Source of the DNA: Pseudomonas fluorescens
GTDB lineage: Bacteria > Pseudomonadota > Gammaproteobacteria > Pseudomonadales > Pseudomonadaceae
DNA: 64,000 nt
Direction of reading: 5' to 3'
NCBI RefSeq assembly: GCF_001307275.1
Contig: NZ_CP012831.1
Location: 4,890,501-4,954,500, forward strand
Below, piece after piece: positions 44,589 to 54,074 of this stretch (position 1 is its first letter; every line of letters begins with the position of its first letter). Below the pieces are notes generated by a model. The model was not told where the DNA came from. It saw only the letters and a program-made list of their open reading frames with translations, and did not search any database. Made by a program: the position numbers and the translations under genes.

Positions 44589-45944
44589 TTACGCGCCGAC
44601 TACGATCGGCTTTGCCAGAGGCGGGACGACGGCGCTGGTGGGCGCGATGCCGGCTTCGAACTCTGGACGGAAGTATTTGATGGCGCTGCCCAACGGTTCC
44701 ACGGCACCCGGTGCGTGAGCACAGAAGGTCTTGCCTGGGCCGAGGAAACCCACCAGACCCAGCAGGGTCTCGATGTCGCCGGCCTGGCCTTCGCCGTTTT
44801 CAATGGCCCGCAGCAGCTTGACGCTCCACGGCAGGCCATCGCGGCAAGGGGTGCAGAAACCGCACGACTCACGGGAGAAGAACTCTTCCATGTTGCGCAG
44901 CAGCGACACCATGTTGACGCTGTCGTCCACCGCCATGGCCAGGCCGGTACCCATGCGGGTGCCCACCTTGGCGATGCCGCCGGCGTACATTTGTGCGTCC
45001 AGGTGTTCCGGCAACAGGAAACCGGTACCGGCGCCGCCGGGCTGCCAGCACTTGAGCGTGTAGCCGTCGCGCATGCCGCCGGCGTAGTCTTCGAACAGCT
45101 CGCGGCCGGTGATGCCGAACGGCAGTTCCCACAGGCCAGGGTTCTTGACCTTGCCGGAGAAGCCCATGAGCTTGGTGCCCATGTCTTCGCTGCCGTCGCG
45201 GGCCAGGGATTTGTACCAGTCCACGCCGTCGGCAATGATCGCCGGCACGTTGCACAGGGTCTCGACGTTGTTCACGCAGGTCGGCTTGCCCCACACGCCC
45301 ACGGCGGCAGGGAAGGGCGGCTTGGAGCGTGGGTTGGCGCGGCGGCCTTCCAGGGAGTTGATCAGCGCGGTTTCTTCACCGCAGATGTAGCGCCCGGCGC
45401 CGGTGTGGACGAACAGCTCGAAATCGAAGCCGCTGCCCAGGATGTTCTTGCCCAGCAGGCCCGCGGCCTTGGCTTCTTCCACGGCACGGTTCAGGTGCTT
45501 GGCGGCGGTGGTGTATTCGCCGCGCAGGAAGATGTAGCCACGGTAGGTCTTCAGCGCACGGGCGCTGATCAGCATGCCTTCGATCAGCAGATGGGGCAGT
45601 TGCTCCATCAGCATGCGGTCCTTCCAGGTGTTGGGTTCCATTTCATCCGCGTTGCACAGCAGGTAGCGGATGTTGATGGATTCGTCCTTGGGCATCAGGC
45701 CCCACTTCACGCCCGTGGGGAAGCCCGCGCCGCCACGACCTTTAAGGCCGGAATCCTTCACGGTCTGGACGATGTCGTCCTGGGCCATGTCGGTGAACGC
45801 CTTGCGCGCGGCGGCGTAGCCGTTCTTGGCCTGGTACTCGTCCAGCCACACCGCTTCGCCGTCGTCACGCAGACGCCAGGTCAGGGGATGGGTTTCGGCC
45901 GAACGCTGGATGCGGTTGGCGGGCCCGAAGGAAGTCAGGGTCAT
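44589..45944 (-). CDS. nuoF: NADH-quinone oxidoreductase subunit F (FMN, NADH site, 4Fe-4S)
   Basis: 451 residues. NADH/FMN-binding glycine-rich segment GLKGRGGAGFPTGVKW, YICGEETALINSLEG, and the N3 cluster motif SCGFCTPCRDG plus a distal cysteine in KTFCAHAPGA. It accepts hydride from NADH and passes electrons to NuoE and NuoG. It overlaps nuoE by four bases. Confidence 0.97.
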   Translation of the reverse strand: MTLTSFGPANRIQRSAETHPLTWRLRDDGEAVWLDEYQAKNGYAAARKAFTDMAQDDIVQTVKDSGLKGRGGAGFPTGVKWGLMPKDESINIRYLLCNADEMEPNTWKDRMLMEQLPHLLIEGMLISARALKTYRGYIFLRGEYTTAAKHLNRAVEEAKAAGLLGKNILGSGFDFELFVHTGAGRYICGEETALINSLEGRRANPRSKPPFPAAVGVWGKPTCVNNVETLCNVPAIIADGVDWYKSLARDGSEDMGTKLMGFSGKVKNPGLWELPFGITGRELFEDYAGGMRDGYTLKCWQPGGAGTGFLLPEHLDAQMYAGGIAKVGTRMGTGLAMAVDDSVNMVSLLRNMEEFFSRESCGFCTPCRDGLPWSVKLLRAIENGEGQAGDIETLLGLVGFLGPGKTFCAHAPGAVEPLGSAIKYFRPEFEAGIAPTSAVVPPLAKPIVVGA

Positions 45945-46438
45945 ACGTAGCCCTCCAGCAGTTTGGCGACGCCATCAGGCTGGACGTCACCGAAGGTGTC
46001 GTCGTCGATCATCAGCGCCGGTGCCTTGTCGCAGTTGCCCAGGCAGCACACCGGCAGCAGGGTGAAGCGGCCGTCGGCGGTGGTCTGGCCCAGGCCGATG
46101 CCCAGCTTGCTCTGGAGCTCGCCGACCACCGATTCGTGGCCGCCGATGTAGCAGACCATGCTGTCGCAGACGCGAATGATGTGACGGCCCACTGGCTGGC
46201 GGAAAATCTGGCTGTAGAAAGTGGCGACGCCTTCGACGTCGCTGGCCGGGATGCCGAGGATCTCGCCGATGGCGTAGAGCGCGCCGTCGGGCACCCAGCC
46301 ACGTTCCTTCTGGACGATCTTCAGGGCTTCGATCGACGCCGCGCGCGGGTCTTCGTAGTGATGCAACTCGTGCTCGATGGCCGAGCGCTCGGTTTCGCTC
46401 AGGGCGAAACGGTCAGTCTGGATAAGCGTGCTGTTCAT
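45941..46438 (-). CDS. nuoE: NADH-quinone oxidoreductase subunit E (2Fe-2S)
   Basis: 165 residues, thioredoxin-like fold. The 2Fe-2S (N1a) ligands appear as VCDSMVCYIGG and LLPVCCLGNCDKAP. It lies three bases after nuoCD and couples to nuoF by overlap, matching the NADH-dehydrogenase module. Confidence 0.96.
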   Translation of the reverse strand: MNSTLIQTDRFALSETERSAIEHELHHYEDPRAASIEALKIVQKERGWVPDGALYAIGEILGIPASDVEGVATFYSQIFRQPVGRHIIRVCDSMVCYIGGHESVVGELQSKLGIGLGQTTADGRFTLLPVCCLGNCDKAPALMIDDDTFGDVQPDGVAKLLEGYV

Positions 46439-46440
46439 GC

Positions 46441-48225
46441 TTAGCGGTCCACGTCGGCCATAACGAAATCGATACTACCCAGGTACGCGATCAAGTCCGC
46501 GACCATGCTGCCTTTGATCACCGAAGGGATCTGCTGCAGGTGCGGGTAGCTTGGGGTGCGAATCCGGGTGCGGTAGCTCATGGTGCCGCCGTCGCTCGTC
46601 AGGTAATAACTGTTGATGCCCTTGGTCGCTTCGATCATCTGGAAGGACTCGTTGGCCGGCATGACCGGGCCCCACGAAACCTGCAGGAAGTGCGTGATCA
46701 GGGTCTCGATGTGCTGCAGCGTGCGCTCTTTGGGCGGCGGCGTGGTCAGCGGGTGATCCGCCTTGTACGGGCCTTCCGGCATGTTGCGCAGGCATTGGTC
46801 GATGATCTTGATGCTCTGGCGCATTTCCTCGACACGAACCATGCAGCGGTCATAGGCGTCACCGTTGGCCGCCAGCGGTACTTCGAATTCGAAGTTTTCG
46901 TAGCCGGAGTAGGGGCGCGCCTTGCGCAGGTCGAAGTCGCAACCGGTGGAACGCAGGCCGGCACCGGTGACGCCCCATTCCAGGGCCTCCTTGGTGTTGT
47001 AGGCGGCGACCCCGATGGTACGACCCTTGAGGATGCTGTTCTGCAGGGCGGCCTTGGTGTATTCGTCCAGGCGCTTGGGCATCCACTCGACGAAGTCCTT
47101 GACCAGCTTTTCCCAGCCGCGCGGCAGGTCGTGGGCCACGCCACCGATGCGGTACCAGGCCGGGTGCAGGCGGAAACCGGTGATGGCTTCGATCACCGTG
47201 TAGGCCTTCTGGCGGTCGGTGAAGGTGAAGAACACCGGCGTCATCGCCCCCACGTCCTGGATATAGGTACCCAGGAACAGCAGGTGGCTGGTGATGCGGA
47301 AGAACTCGGCCATCATGATGCGGATGACGTCGACCTTCTCCGGGACCTTGATCCCGGCCAGTTTCTCCACCGACAGTACGTACGGCAGGTTGTTCATCAC
47401 GCCGCCGAGGTAGTCGATACGGTCGGTGTACGGGATGAAGCTGTGCCAGGACTGGCGCTCGGCCATTTTCTCGGCGCCACGGTGGTGGTAGCCAATGTCC
47501 GGCACGCAGTCGACGATCTCTTCGCCGTCCAGTTGCAGGATGATGCGGAACGCACCGTGGGCCGAAGGGTGGTTCGGGCCCAGGTTGAGGAACATGTAGT
47601 CCTCGTTGGCGCCCGAACGCTTCATGCCCCAGTCTTCAGGCTTGAAGCGCGCGGCTTCTTCCTCGAGCTGTTGCTTGGCCAGGGACAGGCTGAACGGGTC
47701 GAACTCGGTGGCGCGGGCCGGGAAGTCCTTGCGCAGCGGGTGACCTTCCCAGGTCGGCGGCATCATGATGCGGGTCAGGTGCGGGTGGCCGGGGAAGTCG
47801 ATCCCGTACATGTCCCACACTTCACGCTCGTACCAGTTGGCGTTCGGCCAGATGCCGGTCACGGTCGGCACGCTGAGGTCGCTCTCGGACAAGGCGACCT
47901 TGATCATTACGTCACTATTACGCTCGATCGACATCAAGTGATAGAACACGGTGAAGTCGACGCCGTCGGGCAGCCCTTGACGCTTGGTGCGCAGACGCTC
48001 GTCCACGCCGTGCAGGTCATAGAGCATGACGTACGGCTTGGGCAGGTTGCGCAGGAAAGTCAGGACTTCGACGAGTTTGGCGCGGGCGACCCAAAGCACC
48101 GGCATGCCGGTACGGGTCGGCTGGGCGGTGAACGCCTCGGGGCCAAAACGGTTGTTCAGTTCGACGACCACATCCTGGTCGTCTGCCTTGTAAGGCGGGA
48201 TGTACAGAGCACTGCCTGTAGTCAT
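46441..48225 (-). CDS. nuoCD: NADH-quinone oxidoreductase fused subunit C/D
   Basis: 594 residues. The NuoC part covers about 1-190 (WYEREVWDMYGIDFPGHPHL) and the NuoD part about 205-594 (NLGPNHPSAHGAFRIILQLD, the quinone-site histidine region; PSFPHLQQ-like end read as PSYPHLQQIPS). The C/D fusion is typical of gamma-proteobacteria such as Pseudomonas and E. coli. It forms the quinone-reduction site with NuoB. Confidence 0.97.
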   Translation of the reverse strand: MTTGSALYIPPYKADDQDVVVELNNRFGPEAFTAQPTRTGMPVLWVARAKLVEVLTFLRNLPKPYVMLYDLHGVDERLRTKRQGLPDGVDFTVFYHLMSIERNSDVMIKVALSESDLSVPTVTGIWPNANWYEREVWDMYGIDFPGHPHLTRIMMPPTWEGHPLRKDFPARATEFDPFSLSLAKQQLEEEAARFKPEDWGMKRSGANEDYMFLNLGPNHPSAHGAFRIILQLDGEEIVDCVPDIGYHHRGAEKMAERQSWHSFIPYTDRIDYLGGVMNNLPYVLSVEKLAGIKVPEKVDVIRIMMAEFFRITSHLLFLGTYIQDVGAMTPVFFTFTDRQKAYTVIEAITGFRLHPAWYRIGGVAHDLPRGWEKLVKDFVEWMPKRLDEYTKAALQNSILKGRTIGVAAYNTKEALEWGVTGAGLRSTGCDFDLRKARPYSGYENFEFEVPLAANGDAYDRCMVRVEEMRQSIKIIDQCLRNMPEGPYKADHPLTTPPPKERTLQHIETLITHFLQVSWGPVMPANESFQMIEATKGINSYYLTSDGGTMSYRTRIRTPSYPHLQQIPSVIKGSMVADLIAYLGSIDFVMADVDR

Positions 48226-48297
48226 GGTTATTTATCGCTTTCGGTCAACGTAAAGAATGAAGCCAGGTTCTCGTTTCTTGTACAGAGCAGAGCTGGA

Positions 48298-48972
48298 TCA
48301 GACTTCGTCGGGGCTGCGCAGGTTGGTGACTGCGATACGCTGTTCGCGGCGCTGTTCCTTTTGCGACGGCATCTCGGCGCGATAGACGCCTTGATCGCCA
48401 ACGACCCAGGACAGTGGGCGACGCTCCTGGCCAATCGACTCCTGCAACAGCATCAAGCCTTGCAGGAAAGCTTCGGGGCGAGGTGGGCAGCCGGGCACGT
48501 AGACGTCCACGGGCAGGAACTTGTCCACCCCTTGAACGACAGAGTAGATGTCGTACATGCCACCGGAGTTGGCGCACGAACCCATGGAGATGACCCACTT
48601 GGGCTCGAGCATTTGCTCGTAGAGACGCTGGATGATCGGCGCCATCTTGATGAAGCAGGTACCGGCGATAACCATGAAATCCGCCTGGCGCGGCGATGCC
48701 CGGATCACCTCGGCGCCAAAGCGCGCGATGTCGTGGGGCGCCGTGAAGGCGGTGGTCATTTCCACGTAGCAGCATGAAAGGCCGAAGTTGTACGGCCACA
48801 GGGAATTCTTGCGACCCCAGTTGACCGTGCTGTTCAGCACGTCTTCGAGCTTGCCCATGAAGATGTTTTTGTGGACTTGATCTTCTAACGGATCGGCGAC
48901 GGTTTCCCGTTTGCCAATCGGATACTGCTCGTTAGGAGCATCGGGGTCGATCCTGGTGAGATTGTATTGCAT
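48298..48972 (-). CDS. nuoB: NADH-quinone oxidoreductase subunit B (4Fe-4S N2)
   Basis: 224 residues from ATG 48972; a TTG six bases upstream is possible. Cluster N2 ligands: tandem cysteines in FGLSCCYVEM, then VIAGTCFIKM, SMGSCANSGG and VPGCPPRPEA. The C-terminus REQRIAVTNLRSPDEV matches Pseudomonas NuoB. It reduces quinone at the junction of the two arms. Confidence 0.97.
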   Translation of the reverse strand: MQYNLTRIDPDAPNEQYPIGKRETVADPLEDQVHKNIFMGKLEDVLNSTVNWGRKNSLWPYNFGLSCCYVEMTTAFTAPHDIARFGAEVIRASPRQADFMVIAGTCFIKMAPIIQRLYEQMLEPKWVISMGSCANSGGMYDIYSVVQGVDKFLPVDVYVPGCPPRPEAFLQGLMLLQESIGQERRPLSWVVGDQGVYRAEMPSQKEQRREQRIAVTNLRSPDEV

Positions 48973-48982
48973 TGCCAAAGCC

Positions 48983-49396
48983 TCATTGTTTCAGCTTCGC
49001 TTGCCGCTTGCGCCGAGCTTCCGGAGCCCAATCAAGTGCCCCCACCCGGTAAAGGTAGACAAGACCTGCCAACAGAATTGCTATGAAAACGAGAGCTTCG
49101 ACGAATCCGGTCCAGCCGCTTTCGCGGACGGACACAGACCATGCAAAGAGAAAGAGGGCTTCGATATCGAAGATCACGAACAGCATCGCGACCAGATAGA
49201 ATTTGGCTGAGAGCCGCAAGCGGGCGCCACCGGTAGGCAGCATGCCGGACTCGAACGGTTCATTTTTGCTGCGGCCCCAGGCTTTTGACCCAAGCAGGCT
49301 CGACACACCGAGCATGAAAGCACACAGGCCAACAACGCCCAGAAGGAAAATGGCAAAGCCCCAGTTGTGGGCCATGAGTCCTGTCGCTTCGGACAT
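48983..49396 (-). CDS. nuoA: NADH-quinone oxidoreductase subunit A
   Basis: 137 residues from ATG 49396, the Pseudomonas NuoA length; the frame extends upstream by 26 unlikely residues. Three membrane helices, with the conserved loop FESGMLPTGGARLRLSAKFY and acidic helix MLFVIFDIEALFLFAWSV. First gene of the nuo operon, so its promoter lies in 49397-49600. Confidence 0.96.
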   Translation of the reverse strand: MSEATGLMAHNWGFAIFLLGVVGLCAFMLGVSSLLGSKAWGRSKNEPFESGMLPTGGARLRLSAKFYLVAMLFVIFDIEALFLFAWSVSVRESGWTGFVEALVFIAILLAGLVYLYRVGALDWAPEARRKRQAKLKQ

Positions 49397-49647
49397 GCTG
49401 GAAATCCTTAACAGAGAGCAAAGGTCTCTGAGCTTGAATGAAATAACGCAGTGACGATATGTCGCAGCAATCAATCGCGGTGATTTTATGGCTAAACACC
49501 GGGCAAGTAAAATTCCTATAGCGAAATTATTTATTGGAATAAGGACATAGCGCGCCTCCAGGACCCTGCGGCCCCGGCCCCGTGGGCGTTGGCCGGTTAT
49601 TCATCAATAATATTTCGTGCGGAATGTAACAATGATAACGACTTTCA

Positions 49648-49666
49648 AATGATAATTATTATTATC
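49648..49666. promoter_or_regulatory. Fur-box-like site in the nuoA-chemoreceptor gap
   Basis: AATGATAATTATTATTATC agrees with the 19-base Fur consensus at 14 positions by my count. It lies about 250 bases upstream of nuoA and about 600 bases upstream of the chemoreceptor start, so its target is unclear. The rest of the 865-base gap holds AT-rich sequence at 49480-49560 (probable nuo promoter area), one degenerate REP pair and no convincing gene. Confidence 0.5.
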
Positions 49667-49857
49667 TGTGCCGGCCTTTTCTACAGTGCACTTAGTGTCG
49701 TGTCTGAGAAGCTGTCTTAATCGTCGCTACTGCAATTGTCAGCGTCGGACGTTTTACTCCTTTTCGGACTGCCCAATACTGCGTTCGATCAATTTTTCTA
49801 TCGGCGCATCGAAGGGAAGGGCTCGGTGAGGGGTGGATCTGCATGAGGGACTGCTCC

Positions 49858-49947
49858 CGTGGGAGCCAGGCTTGCTCGCGATGTCGGCAATGCGGTCCCG
49901 AGGCAGACTGCCTTGTCGTTCATCGCAGCCAAGCCTGGCTTCCACAG
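49858..49947. repeat. Degenerate REPIN of a third type (GTGGGAGCCAGGCTTGCTCG)
   Basis: Forward GTGGGAGCCAGGCTTGCTCG near 49859 and inverse CAGCCAAGCCTGGCTTCCAC near 49925-49944. The core differs from the GAGCTTGC family (GCCAGGC instead of GCGAGC) and shows several mismatches. Confidence 0.65.
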
Positions 49948-50261
49948 GTGCAGGCTTGCTCTTACAGCGTAGGTGGCTTCAAAGAAAACGGGTAAAAAAA
50001 CCTCGGCCATCAGATCGAGGTCGCTTAGCCGAGCCCATCCAGAAACTGCGCCCGGGGCATTGGAGCGTCCAACGAAACCGCTGTGCCAGCAAAAAATCGG
50101 CAAGAGGCCTGGCCTAGAGCCTTGAAGGATTGATGGCAAATAGCTATCTTTGCCGCTCGCTCATCTAATCATCTATATCAATATTGATTAGAAAATCGCT
50201 CCCCCTCCATAGATAGCTGCGTCAGTTCCCATCGCTCGCGGCTGATTACCAAAGGAATGTC

Positions 50262-52184
50262 ATGAATTCTTGGTTCGCGAATATGAGCGTTATGCTCAAG
50301 TTGGCTTTGGGCTTTGCCGTTGTGCTGCTGCTGACCGCTATCCTGGCCGCGAGCGGCTGGTTCAGCCTGGGAAAAATGGTCGAGCGCACTGATCGAATGA
50401 CCAGCATTACCGAACTCGGCGACCGCCTCGATCACCTGCGCAGGGCTCGTTTGCAATACCAGCTGGACAAGGGCGATGAGCAAAAGGGGGCATTGATCCA
50501 GGCGTCGCTGGAGCAGTTTGTCGCCAAGCAGAAAAGCCTTGCGAACGAGTTGAGAAAGCCTGACAACCTGAAAAAGCTTGCGCTGATCGAGCAGGCCAGC
50601 AAGCAGTATCAGGTGGCACTGAATACGATGCGCGAGGCTTATCGCAATGACGCGGCCATGCGCAAGGAGATGGGCGTCAATGCGGTCAAGGGCGCCGCGC
50701 TGATTGCCAAGGTCATCAATGACGTAGAGGCAATGCCTGCCTCGGATGAGCGCCGTTTCGAGTTGTACAGGATCATCCTCAAGGCCAAGGAGGACGTGGC
50801 TCTGGTGCGTTATGAAGTGCGGGGCTACACCGGCAACCCCAACAGTGCCACCGAACAAGCCGCCACCCGCCAGCTCGAAAATGCGCTCAAGGGTATCGAA
50901 ACCCTTAATAGTGCTTTCGGCCCGAGCTATGCCGACACCATCAAGCAGCTGGAAACCGCACTGATTGCTTACCGCCAGTCGGTGCAGAACTTCACCGCCA
51001 GTAACCAGGCCATTGGCAAGGCTGTGCAGGACACTATCGATTCGGGTGACACCATCACCCGTCTGACTGAGGAAATGTATGCCAGCCAACTGACCTCCCG
51101 TGACGAAGACAGCGCTCAGGCCCGCATCCTGCAGTTGAGCTGCACTGCTTTGGCGATGTTGTTGGGGATTCTTGCGGCCATGGTCATCACTCGCCAGATT
51201 ACGCGGCCATTGCAGGACACATTGGCTGTGGTCGATCGCATTGCAGCAGGCGACCTCACCCAAGACATGGTCGTGACCCGTGGTGATGAACTGGGTGTCC
51301 TGCAGCAAGGTATCCAGCGCATGGGCACCACGTTGCGCGAGCTGATCGGTGGCATCCGCGATGGCGTCACCCAAATCGCCAGCGCCGCCGAAGAGTTATC
51401 GGCGGTCACCGAGCAGACCAGTGCCGGGGTCAATAGCCAGAAGACCGAGACCGACCAGGTAGCCACCGCCATGCAGGAAATGTCGGCCACCGTGCATGAA
51501 GTCGCGCGTAATGCCGAACAGGCTTGCGCAGTCGCGTCAGAGGCCGATGCGCAGGCCCGTATCGGCGACCAGGTGGTCGCCCAGGCCATCGTTCAGATCG
51601 AGCGCTTGGCCGGCGAAGTCGGGCGCTCCGTCGACGCCATGGGTGAGTTGGAACAAGAAAGCGCGCGCATCGGCAAGATCATGGACGTGATCAAGGCGGT
51701 GGCTGAGCAGACCAACTTGCTGGCCCTTAACGCCGCCATCGAGGCCGCTCGCGCGGGTGACGCCGGGCGCGGTTTTGCCGTGGTCGCCGACGAAGTGCGG
51801 GGCCTGGCCCAGCGTACCCAGCATTCCACCGAAGAGATCGAAAGCCTGGTGGCGGGCCTGCAGAACGGCACGCGCCAGGTGTCGAGCATCATGCGAAACA
51901 GCCGCGAACTGACCGACAGCAGCGTGGAATTGGCCGGCAAGGCCGGCATCTCCCTGGGCAACATCACCCAGGCGGTTTCCGGCATCCAGGCCATGAACCA
52001 GCAGATTGCCGCTGCTGCGGTGCAACAAAGCTCGGTGGCCGAGGACATCAGCCGCAGTATTCTGAGCGTGCGCGATGTATCCGAACAGACCGCCTCGGCC
52101 AGCGAAGAAACCGCCGCTTCCAGCATCGAGCTGGCGCGCCTGGGTAACCAGTTGCAGCAACTGGTCAGTCACTTCAAAGTGTAA
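50262..52184 (+). CDS. McpS-like methyl-accepting chemotaxis protein with HBM ligand domain
   Basis: 640 residues. Membrane helices near 12-32 and 287-307 enclose an all-helical periplasmic domain (about 40-280), the helical bimodular (HBM) type, with LRRARLQYQLDKGDE and VRYEVRGYTGNPNS matching the two ligand modules of P. putida McpS as I remember it. McpS senses TCA-cycle intermediates. HAMP (ITRPLQDTLAVVDRIAAGDL) and the signalling tip EQTNLLALNAAIEAARAG follow. Closeness to aceA is suggestive, but Pseudomonas has several HBM receptors (including TlpQ-like polyamine/histamine sensors), so the ligand stays open. Confidence 0.93.
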   Translation: MNSWFANMSVMLKLALGFAVVLLLTAILAASGWFSLGKMVERTDRMTSITELGDRLDHLRRARLQYQLDKGDEQKGALIQASLEQFVAKQKSLANELRKPDNLKKLALIEQASKQYQVALNTMREAYRNDAAMRKEMGVNAVKGAALIAKVINDVEAMPASDERRFELYRIILKAKEDVALVRYEVRGYTGNPNSATEQAATRQLENALKGIETLNSAFGPSYADTIKQLETALIAYRQSVQNFTASNQAIGKAVQDTIDSGDTITRLTEEMYASQLTSRDEDSAQARILQLSCTALAMLLGILAAMVITRQITRPLQDTLAVVDRIAAGDLTQDMVVTRGDELGVLQQGIQRMGTTLRELIGGIRDGVTQIASAAEELSAVTEQTSAGVNSQKTETDQVATAMQEMSATVHEVARNAEQACAVASEADAQARIGDQVVAQAIVQIERLAGEVGRSVDAMGELEQESARIGKIMDVIKAVAEQTNLLALNAAIEAARAGDAGRGFAVVADEVRGLAQRTQHSTEEIESLVAGLQNGTRQVSSIMRNSRELTDSSVELAGKAGISLGNITQAVSGIQAMNQQIAAAAVQQSSVAEDISRSILSVRDVSEQTASASEETAASSIELARLGNQLQQLVSHFKV

Positions 52185-52192
52185 AAACCGGC

Positions 52193-52220
52193 AAAAAAAA
52201 AGCCCCGAACCAGTCGGGGC
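52193..52220 (-). terminator. Intrinsic terminator for aceA (shared gap)
   Basis: On the minus strand GCCCCGACTGGTTCGGGGC is followed by nine T residues: a 7-bp stem terminator for aceA, whose stop is at 52293. The plus-strand chemoreceptor transcript meets the same stem, followed there only by TTC. Confidence 0.85.
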
Positions 52221-52292
52221 TTCAGATCGTCGGCTTTGCGGTTAGTTTTTATCCGGTCCGCAAGGGCCGCTTACTCGAGGCAAGCGTGTGAA

Positions 52293-53618
52293 TCAGTGGA
52301 ACTGTTCTTCTTCGGTGGAGCCGGTCAGTGCGGTCACCGACGAAGTGCCGCCCTGGATCACGGTGGTCATGTCGTCGAAGTAACCGGTGCCCACTTCCTG
52401 CTGGTGAGCCACGAAGGTGTAGCCCTTGGCGGCGTCGGCGAATTCCTGCTCTTGCAGCTTCACGTAGGCGGTCATGTCGTTGCGGGCGTAGTCGTGCGCC
52501 AGGTTGAACATGCTGTGCCACATGTTGTGAATGCCGGCCAGGGTGATGAACTGGTGCTTGTAGCCCATGGCGGACAGTTCGCGCTGGAACTTGGCGATGG
52601 TCGCGTCGTCCAGGTTTTTCTTCCAGTTGAAGGAAGGCGAGCAGTTGTACGACAGCAGTTGGTCCGGGTATTCCTTCTTGATCGCTTCGGCGAAGCGACG
52701 GGCTTCGTCCAGGTCCGGCTTGGCGGTTTCGCACCAGATCAGGTCGGCGTACGGCGCGTAGGCCAGGCCACGGGCGATGGCCTGGTCGAGACCGGCACGC
52801 ACCTTGTAGAAGCCTTCCTGGGTGCGGGTACCGGTCACGAACGGCTGGTCGTACGGGTCGCAGTCAGAGGTCAGCAGGTCAGCGGCGTTGGCGTCGGTAC
52901 GGGCCAGGATGATGGTCGGTACACCGGCAACGTCGGCGGCCAGGCGGGCAGCCGTCAGCTTCTGCACGGCTTCCTGGGTTGGAACCAGAACCTTGCCGCC
53001 CATGTGGCCGCATTTTTTCACCGAGGCCAGTTGGTCTTCGAAGTGAACGCCGGCGGCGCCTGCTTCGATCATGCTCTTCATCAGCTCGTAGGCGTTCAGG
53101 ACGCCGCCGAAACCGGCTTCGGCGTCAGCCACGATCGGTGCGAAGTAGTCGATGTAGCCTTCGTCGCCCGGGTTCTTGCCGGCTTTCCACTGGATCTGGT
53201 CGGCGCGACGGAACGAGTTGTTGATGCGCTTGACCACGGTTGGAACCGAATCCACCGGGTACAGCGACTGGTCGGGGTACATCGACTCGGCGGAGTTGTT
53301 GTCCGCAGCCACTTGCCAGCCCGACAGGTAGATCGCCTGGATGCCCGCCTTGACTTGCTGCACAGCCTGGCCGCCGGTCAGGGCGCCCATGCAGTTGACG
53401 AAATCTTTCTCGGGACGGAAGGCTGGCTTGGCGCCCTGGGTGACCAGGTTCCACAGCTTCTCGGCGCCCATTTTCGCAAAGGTGTGCTCAGGTTGAACCG
53501 AGCCACGCAGACGGACGACGTCAGCAGCGGAATAATTGCGCTTCACGCCTTTCCAGCGCGGGTTTTCAGCCCAGTCTTTTTCAAGGGCTGCAATTTGCTG
53601 TTCGCGTGTCAGTGCCAT
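52293..53618 (-). CDS. aceA: Isocitrate lyase
   Basis: 441 residues, the shorter class found in enterics and P. fluorescens/putida. The catalytic signature SVKKCGHMGGK is present, with the preceding metal/substrate stretch FGGVLNAYELMKSMIEAGAA and the SPSFNWKK segment near the C-terminal half. It splits isocitrate to glyoxylate and succinate, the first step of the glyoxylate shunt, competing with the isocitrate dehydrogenase encoded at 62068. It is monocistronic, has a 390-base distance to a palindromic operator and ends at an intrinsic terminator. Confidence 0.97.
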   Translation of the reverse strand: MALTREQQIAALEKDWAENPRWKGVKRNYSAADVVRLRGSVQPEHTFAKMGAEKLWNLVTQGAKPAFRPEKDFVNCMGALTGGQAVQQVKAGIQAIYLSGWQVAADNNSAESMYPDQSLYPVDSVPTVVKRINNSFRRADQIQWKAGKNPGDEGYIDYFAPIVADAEAGFGGVLNAYELMKSMIEAGAAGVHFEDQLASVKKCGHMGGKVLVPTQEAVQKLTAARLAADVAGVPTIILARTDANAADLLTSDCDPYDQPFVTGTRTQEGFYKVRAGLDQAIARGLAYAPYADLIWCETAKPDLDEARRFAEAIKKEYPDQLLSYNCSPSFNWKKNLDDATIAKFQRELSAMGYKHQFITLAGIHNMWHSMFNLAHDYARNDMTAYVKLQEQEFADAAKGYTFVAHQQEVGTGYFDDMTTVIQGGTSSVTALTGSTEEEQFH

Positions 53619-54074
53619 GGAGATAAACCTCGTCGCATAGGTCTTGGTGGAAAATTCCTGCTCCTGCCGACCAGGGGTTGGCGTACAAGTCGGTTCAGGC
53701 GAGGTGGCGACGGGATGAACGATGGGCTCGAGGGGAAAGTGAGCAGGTAGGGGCGAACTGCGGGCGCATTCGGGCGTCGTGGGCCTTTAATACGAACTCA
53801 GAGTGATGCCGGGTTACCTAGTTACGCTTCCGTCCCTCGGGACAACTTCGTTCCAGTCGCAACCTCGTCAAACACACCTTGTGGGCGGTACAGACACGAA
53901 TCGGCTCGCAGGATAGTTGCAAGCGTCGACCCGAAGGCCCTTGCCAGGGCCCCTGATTAGCGGGAGCGAGGCCATCATGCCTTCGGTTTTTTGGCTCGTC
54001 AAACGTTTTGTAGTGCTTTTTTTATAGCACTACATCTTTGGTCTAATACGACTCATCAGTCAGTTTTTGGTGCT
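53619..54074 (-). promoter_or_regulatory. Long upstream region of aceA
   Basis: 456 bases with no gene. The far end holds a perfect palindrome (54009-54034, listed separately) with a TATAAA in its spacer on the minus strand. A second TTTGAC-type box is at about 53862-53867. The sequence between is GC-rich with several short hairpins and could be a regulated 5' leader of aceA. Confidence 0.5.
54009..54034. promoter_or_regulatory. Perfect 9-8-9 palindromic operator upstream of aceA
   Basis: TGTAGTGCT and AGCACTACA are exact reverse complements separated by eight T/A-rich bases. A TATAAA on the minus strand lies in the centre, so binding would cover the -10. The outer TGTAGT...ACTACA recalls what I remember of the operator of RccR, the RpiR-family regulator of aceA and glcB in P. 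fluorescens. The assignment rests on memory, the palindrome on sequence. Confidence 0.65.

Noticed and set aside
34361..48777. Very long plus-strand open frames antisense to nuoN, nuoM, nuoL, nuoG and nuoCD
   Set aside because: Their texts are Gln/His/Arg/Gly-rich with no domains, as expected for the complement of high-GC membrane-protein genes; the nuo genes on the other strand are unmistakable.
49754..49945. 63-codon minus-strand frame ending EKLIERSIGQSEKE
   Set aside because: It runs into a REP sequence at its start and matches no family; possibly a gene remnant but not supportable.
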